DNA of 64,000 bases from DAISWO01 sp036826295. Its GTDB lineage: Bacteria; Patescibacteriota; Saccharimonadia; Saccharimonadales; JAGQNJ01. The stretch spans positions 62,001 through 126,000 of the forward strand of contig DAISWO010000001.1 of NCBI GenBank assembly GCA_036826295.1. Reading direction: 5' to 3'. The translations under genes were made by a program, and so were the position numbers. Shown here piece by piece: positions 43,083 to 51,932 of this stretch. Numbering within the stretch: position 1 is the first letter of the stretch; every line of letters starts with the position of its first letter. The notes beneath the pieces are model-generated. The model saw nothing but the letters and a program-made list of their open reading frames with translations, searched no databases and was not told the origin of the DNA.

Positions 43083-43478
43083 ATGACAGATTCGATATTT
43101 ACCAAGATTATTAAGGGGGAGATCCCCTGTCATAAGGTTTACGAAGACGACAAGACCATCGCATTTTTAGATATCCACCCTATTGCTGATGGCCATATGC
43201 TAATTGTGCCAAAAAAACAGATTGAGTTTGTCTGGGATCTGTCTGATAAAGACTACCAAGCGGTAATGAAAACGACCAAAATAGTTGCCCTAAGGCTACG
43301 AGAGGTACTTCCCTTCGTCTACGTTAGCGAGCGAATTGTTGGTGTTGATGTACCTCACGCGCATGTCCAATTAATACCGTTTAATCATTCGGATGAACTA
43401 GACCGACAACAAGATATGAGTTCTGAGCCAGATCATGAAAAGCTTGCCAATTTGGCAAAAAAACTCAAGATTAATTAA
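43083..43478 (+). CDS. HIT-family hydrolase
   Basis: A 131-aa histidine-triad nucleotide hydrolase/transferase: CHKVYEDDKTIAFLDIHPIA, GHMLIVPKKQ, then the triad region VPHAHVQLIPF (H-x-H-x, with the last His of the usual HxHxH replaced by Gln-Leu-Ile context as in many HIT proteins). Probably hydrolyses AMP-linked substrates. I start at 43083, because a TATAAT box at 43070-43075 overlaps the earlier in-frame ATG at 43074; the ATG at 43083 lies 7 bases after the box, a leaderless arrangement. Confidence 0.92.
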   Translation: MTDSIFTKIIKGEIPCHKVYEDDKTIAFLDIHPIADGHMLIVPKKQIEFVWDLSDKDYQAVMKTTKIVALRLREVLPFVYVSERIVGVDVPHAHVQLIPFNHSDELDRQQDMSSEPDHEKLANLAKKLKIN

Positions 43479-43556
43479 ATCCAAAAAGCCGAAGCCCATT
43501 TAACGGATAAACGCACTCGATTACAGCTAAGCACTCCACAGTGGTATTATGATTGT

Positions 43557-43739
43557 ATGTCTAATGGATTAGTAGCTTTTTTATTTGCAGCTGGTGGCTC
43601 CACATGGGTGTATACGTATATGATGCGTCGTTCTGGCGATAACACTAAAAGCGCAATAACAGTAGCTGGTATTGCTGGGGCTTTTGGGTTTGTGGGGATG
43701 CTTGTCGTCCTGGCCGTAGTCCAAAAAATGGTCAGCTAG
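43557..43739 (+). CDS. Small two-helix membrane protein, 60 aa
   Basis: Two hydrophobic segments (GLVAFLFAAGGSTWVYTYMM and ITVAGIAGAFGFVGMLVVLAVV) with a short polar loop (RRSGDNTKS). Small proteins of this pattern are widespread in Saccharibacteria-type genomes; I cannot name a family. TATTAT at 43545-43550 sits 6 bases before the ATG and there is no ribosome site, so it is likely leaderless. Confidence 0.65.
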   Translation: MSNGLVAFLFAAGGSTWVYTYMMRRSGDNTKSAITVAGIAGAFGFVGMLVVLAVVQKMVS

Positions 43740-43795
43740 CATTAAAGCGCTATTAACACTTCCCTATCAACTTAAAAACTAGTATTATAAGGTTA

Positions 43796-44656
43796 ATGGA
43801 TAATGTGGGCGAGCAACAAGCAGTTGAGAAGTTTGGCAAACGTTTGCAAGAGGCGCGCCAGCATGCCGGTCTAACCCAACAAGATTTATGCGATAAGGCC
43901 GATCTGTCGTATTCGACATTAGCAAAGATTGAACGAGGCGCCATTAAGTCGCCGTCGGTTTTTACTGTAGAGAAAATCGCCGATGTTATTGGGGTGTCGG
44001 TAGACAGTTTGCTGGGTCGTCAATCGGGTGTCGCATCAGTAGAGAAGAAGATTTCTAAAAGTGGAATAAGGTTTGTGTATTTTGATATCAACGGTTGCTT
44101 GGTGCGGTTTTTTCACCGAGCATTTACGCGACTAGCCGAAGAGTCTGGCGTGTCGCTTGAGAAGATCGAGTCGGTTTTTTGGCGCTATAATGACGAAATT
44201 AACAAGGGTGAGATTAGTATGGATGAGTTTAACAAGATATTGGCTACCCAACTAGGTAAAGACAAAGTAGCTTGGCAAGATTATTACCTAGACGCTGTCG
44301 ACCCAATTAAAGAAATGCACAATCTAGTTGAGTGGGCTCATGAAAATTATAAAATTGGTCTCTGTAGCAACAGCATGCCAGGGGTGATTGATAGTTTGCT
44401 GGAAAAAGGTATTATCCCAAATATTGATTACGATGTAATTATTGATAGCTCGGAAGTACATTCGATTAAGCCAGAAAAAAAGATATACGAGATTGCAGAA
44501 GAAAAAGCTGGTGTGAAACCAGGAGAAATACTGTTAATAGACGACACCAGAGCCAACCTGATGGCCGCAGAGCGTATGGACTGGAAAGTGCTTTGGTTCG
44601 ATGATTATCGTGCCTCAGACAGCGTAGGACGCGTCAAACAAGTCCTCGAGTTCTAG
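43796..44656 (+). CDS. XRE regulator fused to HAD-like domain
   Basis: A 286-aa fusion. Residues 10-75 are an XRE helix-turn-helix (RLQEARQHAGLTQQDLCDKA, LSYSTLAKIERGAIKSPSVF). Residues 90-286 are a HAD-family domain: motif I YFDINGCLV, motif II LCSNS, motif III Lys in SIKPEKKIYE and motif IV ILLIDDTRANLMAAERM. In motif I the second aspartate of D-x-D is replaced by Asn (D97-I-N99), so phosphatase activity may be weak or lost. Suggests a DNA-binding sensor of a phosphorylated metabolite. TATTAT lies 7 bases before the ATG: leaderless. Overlaps the convergent next gene by 4 bases. Confidence 0.88.
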   Translation: MDNVGEQQAVEKFGKRLQEARQHAGLTQQDLCDKADLSYSTLAKIERGAIKSPSVFTVEKIADVIGVSVDSLLGRQSGVASVEKKISKSGIRFVYFDINGCLVRFFHRAFTRLAEESGVSLEKIESVFWRYNDEINKGEISMDEFNKILATQLGKDKVAWQDYYLDAVDPIKEMHNLVEWAHENYKIGLCSNSMPGVIDSLLEKGIIPNIDYDVIIDSSEVHSIKPEKKIYEIAEEKAGVKPGEILLIDDTRANLMAAERMDWKVLWFDDYRASDSVGRVKQVLEF

Positions 44657-45921
44657 GCAGTTACTTTTTCTCTTTTATCAGCTCTACGATCACCTCGTGC
44701 TTTGCGTCGTTCTGCCTGATGTAACTGTCGACGAGCTGCTCTGTTGGCAGCTTTCTTTGGTTCTCTGGTACGAGTGAGTTTACTTAACGCCATAAAGCCA
44801 CCCATCAAAACAGCGGCCATTACTTCGGGATTTAGGTCTCCTCCGTATTCTTCGGTTTGTTTGGTTCTGACATAGCGAGTGCGGGGAACGTTACGCACAA
44901 CTTCTTTTGTTCCTTCGAGCTGCAGTTCTGATACACGACCGCGGGCCAACTCTTGGTCTAGTTCTTGGCCACGCAACGAATCAATCTGATCTTGTGTTAG
45001 AACAACTTCCTCGCCGTCAATTCGTGGATCAACTAGTACGGTAAAACCATGCTCACGCAGTACGTCAGACAGGGCTCGAGCGGCTATCATTGCTCGTGCA
45101 AGATAAAGTGTACGTTGCTCGGGGTCTAGCTTTCCTAGTGTGCCATTAAATTCATCACTAGCCCGTCCAAATGCTCCAAAAGAAGTAACAGTGAATCTAT
45201 TAGGGTTACCTAGATTACTAACAAGTTCTTCGGCTGCATCGTGGGCTAATTGGTATTCTTCACCAGTTAGCGAAAGATCAGTAGCAACAGGGTTTGATTC
45301 TGAATCAGCAGTAGTATAAGTATTATTACGTTGCACTTGGCGTTCTTGAACGCGTCTTTCTTGAGTTACTACACGAGTTGTCTCAAAAGGAGAGCGTTCA
45401 GGTATACCAGGAATTAATTCACGTAGGTTTCTGACGAACGGCGTGTTTGCGCCTAGACTCCCTGGGAGGAAAGATCTGTCATGCGAAGTCACGTCTTCAA
45501 TCGAAGCCGGCACATTAGTTCTTGTTTCTTGTAAATCAGCATCAGTCTCAAATAGGCCCCACATGGAACCAGCAGTTAATGCAGCGCTAGCAGCGACAGC
45601 ACCCACGTAGCGACGAATCCTACGACCCCTAGAGAGTGTCAAGCGGCGTTCTGTGAGCGAAGTTGTGTCGTCTAAAAGGCTATCCTCCTCAGGTGTTGTT
45701 GGCTCTTCACTGTAACGTTTTATACGTGCATTACGAGTGTGATCGTGAATGGCATCTATTTCTTTTGGACCATGTAGGGCAACTACTACTGTTCTCGGAT
45801 CAATCATGTCTACCGTCAATCCACGTTCTTGCATGTATGCATTGGCTGACTCAAGAAGCTCGGTCGCATTAAGAGTATTAGGGGCCTGTTTTGATATTCT
45901 TTCTTGAGCTAATGCTGTCAT
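44653..45921 (-). CDS. Hypothetical protein with two membrane segments
   Basis: Not recognised. Of 422 aa, the N-terminal about 105 residues are cytoplasmic (TVDMIDPRTVVVALHGPKEI), followed by helix 1 (YVGAVAASAALTAGSMWGLF), an extracytoplasmic region of about 230 residues with repeated RVVTQERRVQERQVQRNN and a domain LSLTGEEYQLAHDAAEELVS...ARAMIAARALSDVLREHGFT that looks OmpA-like in its alpha/beta rhythm, then helix 2 (NPEVMAAVLMGGFMALSKL) and a very basic tail. A TTGACA/TAGTAT promoter lies at 45933-45962. Function unknown. Confidence 0.6.
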   Translation of the reverse strand: MTALAQERISKQAPNTLNATELLESANAYMQERGLTVDMIDPRTVVVALHGPKEIDAIHDHTRNARIKRYSEEPTTPEEDSLLDDTTSLTERRLTLSRGRRIRRYVGAVAASAALTAGSMWGLFETDADLQETRTNVPASIEDVTSHDRSFLPGSLGANTPFVRNLRELIPGIPERSPFETTRVVTQERRVQERQVQRNNTYTTADSESNPVATDLSLTGEEYQLAHDAAEELVSNLGNPNRFTVTSFGAFGRASDEFNGTLGKLDPEQRTLYLARAMIAARALSDVLREHGFTVLVDPRIDGEEVVLTQDQIDSLRGQELDQELARGRVSELQLEGTKEVVRNVPRTRYVRTKQTEEYGGDLNPEVMAAVLMGGFMALSKLTRTREPKKAANRAARRQLHQAERRKARGDRRADKREKVTA

Positions 45922-45981
45922 AATCTACTATATACTAACATAAACATATGCATTATGTCAATGTTGTTATAAAATAACAGA

Positions 45982-48543
45982 CTAACCGAGTTTTTTGGAT
46001 TCTGTTTGGAGCTTCTCTAAGGTGGTTTTGGTTTGAGTTAGTTCGTCTTTTGTCTGGCTTACTACTTGTTCAGGAGCATTTTCGACGTATGATTTGTTGG
46101 ATAGTCTTTTCTCTAGGGCTTTAATGCGATCTTTAGCCTCGCTAATCTTGTCTTCTAGCTCGTCTTTATAGGCGTCTAGTTTTTCGTCAGACACGTCTAG
46201 CCAAGCATCAAGAGCTTTACTCACTACTTTTAGACCACTTCCCTTTTTTACGTTTTCTATTGTTCCGAGACCTGCTAGTTGCGTAATCAAATCGCTGTTT
46301 TCTTCAAATAGGATGTTATTTTGGTGCTGAAGTACAGGTTTTTTTAGCTTTAATGCCGTTTTGAGCTGGCGAATTTCGATTACTAGGTTTTGGATATCAG
46401 TAAATTGTTTTGCGGAGTCTTTGTTGGATTCTGGAGGGGTAGGCCAACTTTCAATTGCCAGTACTGTATCCTGATTTTCGTGAAAGTTTTGCCAGATTGA
46501 CTCTGTTAAGAATGGGGCAAATGGGTGCGCTAGTTTTAGGATTGTAAAAAGACACTCTTTTAACAACGGTACGTTTGGAGATGATTTTGAAGCTTCGATG
46601 TACCAGTCAGCGAAGTCGTCCCACACCAAGTGATAGAGATTATCATAGGCGCTAGCGTAGCGATGGTTCTCTAAATCTTTGCTAATGGCCTCTGTAGAAT
46701 GTTGTAACTTACTCAACATCCAATGATCAGCAATTGTCGAGGCTTTTGGCTCCGATGCATCAACACCAGCTTCACCAGCTTTGTCTTCGATAAATCGTGC
46801 GATGTTCCATAATTTGTTACAAAAGTTTCGGGCGCCTACAATTTTACTTTCATCATACGGCCGATTATTCCCTGCCGCCTCGTCAGCAATGATACCCATT
46901 CTAAACGCGTCTGACCCGTACTGATCGACTTTGATTTGTGGGTCCACGGTATTGCCTTTGCTTTTGCTCATTTTAGCACCATGTTCGTCTTGGATTAGGC
47001 CATGTAGATAGACTTCTTTAAATGGAATCTCCCCCGCTACATACAGCCCGAGCATAATCATGCGCGATACCCAAGGGTATAGGATATCGGCGGCCGTCTC
47101 CATCAAGCTCAGCGGGTAGAATTGCTTAAAATTATCGTCATCTGGATAGCCGAGTGTGGCGTAGGGCCAGCTAGAGCTTGAGAACCAGGTGTCAAATACA
47201 TCTGGATCACGCCGGTAAGTCTTATTACCAATTTTGATCGTTTCTTGGTCTACCCTATCGTCAAATATCCAGTCATCTGGTTCGTCGATGTTTTGGAAGG
47301 CTGGGATTGGGATACCCCAGGCAATTTGGCGACTGATGTTCCAATCTCGGAGGCCTTCTAGATACAAGATTAGTTGGTCTTTTTTGTTGTCCGGATAGAA
47401 TTTAATTTGGTTAGTTTTAAGGACTTGGATAGCACTTTTAGCGAGCGGCTTTACGTCAATAAACCATTGATCCCGCAGTAGCGGCTGAATCACTGTTCCA
47501 CACTTGTAACAGTGGCCAACACTATGCTCGTAAGGTTCTTCTTTTACTAAATAGCCTTGTTTTTTTAGCTCCGAAACTGTTGCTTTTCTAGCATCATCAA
47601 CAGATAGATTGACATAATCTTCAGGCGCTTCGTGATTCATATTGCCTTCAAAATCGACGACTGTAATCATCGGCAAATCGTGGCGAGTGGCAACTTCAAA
47701 ATCATTTTGATCATGGGCTGGCGTAATTTTAACCGCGCCGGTGCCAAACTCGGTATCAACCATATCATCGGCAATGATTGGGATTTCGCGGTTTGTCAGA
47801 GGCAGTTTGATAGTTTTGCCTACATATTTAGCGTATTTTTTATCTTTTGGATTAACAGCTACGGCAGTATCGCCAAACATTGTTTCTGGTCTGGTTGTGG
47901 CAACGACTAGTTCCCCACTGCCATCTGTAAGTGGATAGCGAATATGCCACAAGTGACTATCCTCGTTTTTGTATGACACCTCGATGTCGGCAAAGCCAGT
48001 ACCGTGATGTGTACAGAAGTTTACAAGCCTCTCACCTCTGTATATTAGCTTGTCGTCCCACATTTTCTTAAATGTTTTATAGGCCCGATCGACTATTTTT
48101 TGGTCAAGAGTATATACGTACTGACTCCAATCAAGGCTGGCCCCAAGTTTACGAAATTGTGATTCGTAGTTTTCTTTATTCTCGGCTACAAAATCCCAGA
48201 TTTGTTGGTATAACTCTTCTCGGGTGTAATCAAAACGCGACTTCCCTTTTGAGGCTAGGTGCTTTTCGTAGACTACTTGGGTTTCGAACCCAGCATGGTC
48301 TGCCCCAGGGAGCATTAGGGTGACTTCACCTTTCATGCGATGATATCGAACGGCAATATCTTCTATAGCTAGAGTCAGACCGTACCCGATATGTAGATTG
48401 GCATTGGCATTAGGTGGTGGAATCACAAGACTATAAAAGTCGTCATTACCTCTGTTTTTAGGCACAAATGCCTTATGCTTCTCCCACAGAGCGTAGATTT
48501 TTTTCTCTTGTTTGGCTGGTTCGTAAACCTTGGCTAACTTCAT
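45982..48543 (-). CDS. valS: Valyl-tRNA synthetase
   Basis: Class I aminoacyl-tRNA synthetase that charges tRNA-Val. The HIGH motif is NANLHIGYGL near residue 50; the editing domain contains TTRPETMFGDTAVAVNPKD and the motif GAVKITPAHDQNDFEV; the KMSKS motif is HGAKMSKSKGNTVDP; an anticodon-binding domain and a C-terminal coiled-coil arm (KDELEDKISEAKDRIKALEK) follow. 853 aa is a normal length. It is transcribed after tsaD, with a terminator-like hairpin between them. Confidence 0.97.
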   Translation of the reverse strand: MKLAKVYEPAKQEKKIYALWEKHKAFVPKNRGNDDFYSLVIPPPNANANLHIGYGLTLAIEDIAVRYHRMKGEVTLMLPGADHAGFETQVVYEKHLASKGKSRFDYTREELYQQIWDFVAENKENYESQFRKLGASLDWSQYVYTLDQKIVDRAYKTFKKMWDDKLIYRGERLVNFCTHHGTGFADIEVSYKNEDSHLWHIRYPLTDGSGELVVATTRPETMFGDTAVAVNPKDKKYAKYVGKTIKLPLTNREIPIIADDMVDTEFGTGAVKITPAHDQNDFEVATRHDLPMITVVDFEGNMNHEAPEDYVNLSVDDARKATVSELKKQGYLVKEEPYEHSVGHCYKCGTVIQPLLRDQWFIDVKPLAKSAIQVLKTNQIKFYPDNKKDQLILYLEGLRDWNISRQIAWGIPIPAFQNIDEPDDWIFDDRVDQETIKIGNKTYRRDPDVFDTWFSSSSWPYATLGYPDDDNFKQFYPLSLMETAADILYPWVSRMIMLGLYVAGEIPFKEVYLHGLIQDEHGAKMSKSKGNTVDPQIKVDQYGSDAFRMGIIADEAAGNNRPYDESKIVGARNFCNKLWNIARFIEDKAGEAGVDASEPKASTIADHWMLSKLQHSTEAISKDLENHRYASAYDNLYHLVWDDFADWYIEASKSSPNVPLLKECLFTILKLAHPFAPFLTESIWQNFHENQDTVLAIESWPTPPESNKDSAKQFTDIQNLVIEIRQLKTALKLKKPVLQHQNNILFEENSDLITQLAGLGTIENVKKGSGLKVVSKALDAWLDVSDEKLDAYKDELEDKISEAKDRIKALEKRLSNKSYVENAPEQVVSQTKDELTQTKTTLEKLQTESKKLG

Positions 48544-48580
48544 TCAACTAGCGTATCACATCTGTTAGGGCTCATAAAAT

Positions 48581-48612
48581 AAAAAAACCTCCTAAAAACT
48601 TAAGGGGTTTCA
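48581..48612 (-). terminator. Probable terminator between tsaD and valS
   Basis: Read leftwards, AAACCCCTTAAG is followed by a short loop and AGGAGGTTTTTTT: a stem of about 7 bp with a bulge, then a run of seven T. The remaining about 200 bases up to tsaD show no gene. Confidence 0.55.
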
Positions 48613-48809
48613 CGTGAAAGAAGCACAAACTAATATAAGAACTTAATCCTAAAAGCCTTTCTACAAAATTTCCCACGACCAATAACTTTGTTAAAAATGT
48701 TCGACTAGTATGGACTTACTAGCGGTACCCTCGTTTTTGTTTTCATAAGCATTATATCAATACATCAACAGAGGCACAATATTGACAAAACAATACTAGT
48801 ATTATGAGG

Positions 48810-49871
48810 CTACATAGATAAATTTGGAGCAATATCGAGTGAGTATGGGTCGGCGGTTGGTTGACTCAGTTTCATTTTGAAACAACCTAGGGTGGCAATC
48901 ATGGCGCCGTTATCTGTGCATAGTTTCATATCGGGATATTGGATAGGTAAGGGGAGTTGGTCTCTGAGCTGTCGACGTAATTCACCACTAGCAGCTACAC
49001 CGCCAGCTATCACCACACTTTTTGGCGAAAATTCTGAGTAAGCTAACAAAGTCTTGTCTACCACTGTTTCTATGGCAGTTTTTTGAAAACTAGCCGCAAT
49101 ATCGTTTATTTGACCGACTTTAAGGTGGTGTGCGATATCCTGAGAGGGATAAGTGTAATCTTTACCGATTTCGGCCTGAGCAAGCCTTAAAACGGCTGTT
49201 TTTAGTCCTGAGAAGCTAAAGTCGTAGGGACTGTCTAGTTTTGATTTGGGAAGTTTGAATTTATCCGAATCGCCATCAACTGCTGCTTTTGCGATACTTG
49301 GCCCACCAGGGTAGGGAAGTCCGAGAATCTTAGCTACCTTATCAAAAGCCTCACCGATGGCGTCATCACGCGTTCTGCCCAGCAGTCGATATTTAAAGTG
49401 ATCTTCGAATATTGCCAATTGCGTGTGTCCGCCACTAACAATTAACGCTAACAGAGGAAATTTGGGTTGAGTAACAGGGAACTTGTAGCCAGAAAGAGGG
49501 GACTGGGTTAAAAAGTTGGCATAGACATGGCCTTCGACGTGGTTACAGGCGTAGAGCGGTTTTTTATTTATAATTGCCAGAGTTCTGGCGGCCATCACGC
49601 CCACCAACAAAGATCCCCCAAGGCCTGCCCCATAGGTTACGGCAATTCCGTCAATATCATCCCAGGTACACTTGGCTTCTGTTAAGGCCTGTTTTATAAC
49701 AGGATTTATAGCTTCGATATGTGATCTTGCGGCTATTTCGGGGACAACGCCACCAAACTTAACATGCAAATCCATGCTACTAGCCACAACATTAGATAGC
49801 AGTTTTTCTCCATCCTCGACGACAGCGGCAGCTGTTTCATCACAACTAGTCTCAATTCCAAGTATTTTCAC
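48810..49871 (-). CDS. tsaD: tRNA N6-threonylcarbamoyladenosine synthase subunit TsaD
   Basis: Transfers the threonylcarbamoyl group to A37 of ANN-decoding tRNAs. The 353-aa ASKHA-fold protein begins KILGIETSCDETAAAVVEDG and has PEIAARSHIEAINPVI, the metal-binding HVEGHVYANF (usually HxEGH), GGHTQLAIFEDHFKYRLLGR, DDAIGEAFDKVAK, GGVAASGELRRQL and DNGAMIATLG. All key motifs are present. Its partners TsaB/TsaE/TsaC are not in the window. Confidence 0.97.
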   Translation of the reverse strand: MKILGIETSCDETAAAVVEDGEKLLSNVVASSMDLHVKFGGVVPEIAARSHIEAINPVIKQALTEAKCTWDDIDGIAVTYGAGLGGSLLVGVMAARTLAIINKKPLYACNHVEGHVYANFLTQSPLSGYKFPVTQPKFPLLALIVSGGHTQLAIFEDHFKYRLLGRTRDDAIGEAFDKVAKILGLPYPGGPSIAKAAVDGDSDKFKLPKSKLDSPYDFSFSGLKTAVLRLAQAEIGKDYTYPSQDIAHHLKVGQINDIAASFQKTAIETVVDKTLLAYSEFSPKSVVIAGGVAASGELRRQLRDQLPLPIQYPDMKLCTDNGAMIATLGCFKMKLSQPTADPYSLDIAPNLSM

Positions 49872-49937
49872 TACAGACTAGAATAGCAGACTCCAAAATC
49901 TTACGTTTATTTATATAAAAATTTTATGCAGTTACAT

Positions 49938-50423
49938 TTATTCAGAATTAAGTTCTGGTTGTATTACGGTTACATGTCCAGATCTTTCGCCTGAAGTGTT
50001 TAAGCTACTCGTAGCAACACGTCGCATACTTTTTGTATCAGATAGACTTGTAACTGGTACGAATGTCCCATGAGTTTTTTTATTGGCTAATTGAGCATAG
50101 TCGCGCCCGTCCATTTCTGTGCGATATTTGTCATTGTGTCCGAAAGGGTAGTACTGCATTTGCTTCTCGACTGCTCTGTCGATTGTGTGATCAACTTCAG
50201 CAAGGCGATTTTCTTGGCTGGGCGACAGAACAAGTTGACCATCCAAAATCTCTTCGTCAATTTTTCGAACGACACTAATTACTCCGTAGACACAAAGTCC
50301 CCGTAAATCGTAAGGTTCATCAAAAGAATCTCCTTCTATTATATATCGACGAGCAGCATCACTAGTCTCTTCTACTTCATCGGGGGTATGTTCATAGGGT
50401 TTTTGAATTGATTCGTCAGCCAT
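49938..50423 (-). CDS. Small lineage-specific protein with YPFG motif
   Basis: Not recognised. A 161-aa soluble acidic protein. Near residue 95 it has MQYYPFGHNDKYRTEMDGRD, which closely resembles VRYPFGPHNKHVVIEGR in the protein encoded at 51933, on the other side of murE. The rest is helical (LRGLCVYGVISVVRKIDEEI; ENRLAEVDHTIDRAVEKQ). The two genes may be distant paralogues with a shared fold. No membrane segment. Confidence 0.6.
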   Translation of the reverse strand: MADESIQKPYEHTPDEVEETSDAARRYIIEGDSFDEPYDLRGLCVYGVISVVRKIDEEILDGQLVLSPSQENRLAEVDHTIDRAVEKQMQYYPFGHNDKYRTEMDGRDYAQLANKKTHGTFVPVTSLSDTKSMRRVATSSLNTSGERSGHVTVIQPELNSE

Positions 50424-50512
50424 ATTACTATTTTTATACCACGCATTATAAATAAATGCAAATCATGATAGAGATGATATCTTGTTAGTTATATACGTTA
50501 TAATGAATCACG

Positions 50513-51862
50513 ATGAGTTTTCGAGGGATTGTTAAAAAAGTTATTCCAAGCGGGCTATTTAAAAAAGTTGAGCCGGTTGGGCATTTGTGTGAAGCGGTTT
50601 TAATGCAGACTTTGGCTGGAAGGCCGGCTAAAAACATAAAGGTTATTGGTGTAACAGGTACTAACGGCAAGACTAGCACGGCATTTTTGATTCATAAAAT
50701 GATGGTCGAGGCCGGCCTAAAAACTGGGCTAATGACCACTGTTGCATATGGGGTAAACAACGACATCAAGCCCCAGATAGAGCATATGACGAGTGTCTCG
50801 CCAGGCCAGTTAGCCAAGAGGCTAAAGTATATGCGAAGTAAGAATGTGGAGTGGTTGGTACTAGAAGTAACCTCTCATGCATTGGCTCAGCACCGGATTT
50901 GGGGTGTGCCGATTAGTGTAGCCGTTATGACGAACATTACTCACGAGCATCTTGATTATCACGGTACTTTTGAAAGATACCGAGACGCCAAGCGGATGCT
51001 ATTTAAACTAGCTAATAAAAACAAGAAAGGCCTTCGAACTGGCATTATCAACGGGGAAGATCCCAGCGCGGGACTGTTTAGTGTTGACGTAAAAAATCAT
51101 CTATCTTACGGCATTAAAGAGGGTGATATTAGGGCAAAACATATTGATCTAAAACCTTCAGGGAGCAGATATGCGGCTACTATTGGCAAAGATGAATATT
51201 GGATAAAGTGTAATCTGCCTGGCACATTTAATGTGTTTAACTCAATGGCGGCAGTAGGTGTGGGGCGGACGATCGGTCTGAGTAAAGATCAGATAGAGAA
51301 GGGGATTGAAGCGCTTCAAGGTGTTGAAGGTCGCATGACGCGCATAGATGAGGGACAACCCTTCGACGTCATTGTTGATTATGCTCATACGCCAGATAGT
51401 TTTGAGAAGTTATTTAAGGATATAAAACCAGTAGTTAAGGGCAAATTGATTGTAATGTTTGGCTCGGCAGGGCGTCGAGATGAAGGCAAACGAGCAACTC
51501 AGGGACAATTGGCCGGAAAATACGCAGATGAAATCGTTATAACAGAGGAAGACGATAGAGATATCGATGGTCAAGAGATTATGGATGCCATAGCGCGAGG
51601 TGCCGAAAAAGAGGGAAAAACGCGCGATAAAGATATGTTTTTGGTACACGATAGAACAGAAGCCATCAAATTTACGCTTGAACGGGCTAAAAAAGGCGAC
51701 ACCGTGTTGCTTTTGGGCAAAGGTCATGAAAAAGACATCTTGCGAAACGGGCCAAAAGCTACTGAACTTCGCCACCTTAAACAAGACGACTACAATCCAG
51801 ACCGGGTGAAAGAAGACCCGTGGGACGAAATCAAAACCACAAAAACCCTACTCAAGAAATAA
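50513..51862 (+). CDS. murE: Short MurE-like Mur ligase
   Basis: ATP-dependent amino-acid ligase of peptidoglycan precursor synthesis (UDP-MurNAc-dipeptide plus diamino acid). The P-loop is GVTGTNGKTSTAFLIHKM near residue 45; then LEVTSHALAQHRIWGV, MTNITHEHLDYHGTFERYRD, NGEDPS, VDYAHTPDSFEKLF and VMFGSAGRRDEGKRATQGQL. At 449 aa it is about 40-50 residues short: only about 45 residues precede the P-loop, so the UDP-sugar domain is reduced. The usual DNPR-like specificity motif is replaced by EEDDRDIDG, so the amino acid added cannot be predicted. TATAAT lies 8 bases before the ATG. Confidence 0.88.
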   Translation: MSFRGIVKKVIPSGLFKKVEPVGHLCEAVLMQTLAGRPAKNIKVIGVTGTNGKTSTAFLIHKMMVEAGLKTGLMTTVAYGVNNDIKPQIEHMTSVSPGQLAKRLKYMRSKNVEWLVLEVTSHALAQHRIWGVPISVAVMTNITHEHLDYHGTFERYRDAKRMLFKLANKNKKGLRTGIINGEDPSAGLFSVDVKNHLSYGIKEGDIRAKHIDLKPSGSRYAATIGKDEYWIKCNLPGTFNVFNSMAAVGVGRTIGLSKDQIEKGIEALQGVEGRMTRIDEGQPFDVIVDYAHTPDSFEKLFKDIKPVVKGKLIVMFGSAGRRDEGKRATQGQLAGKYADEIVITEEDDRDIDGQEIMDAIARGAEKEGKTRDKDMFLVHDRTEAIKFTLERAKKGDTVLLLGKGHEKDILRNGPKATELRHLKQDDYNPDRVKEDPWDEIKTTKTLLKK

Positions 51863-51932
51863 ATAAGCATAAGAGTATTGCATATAAAGCAAAATTATGC
51901 TAATATACTTATGGTTATTCAATTAAATAAAA

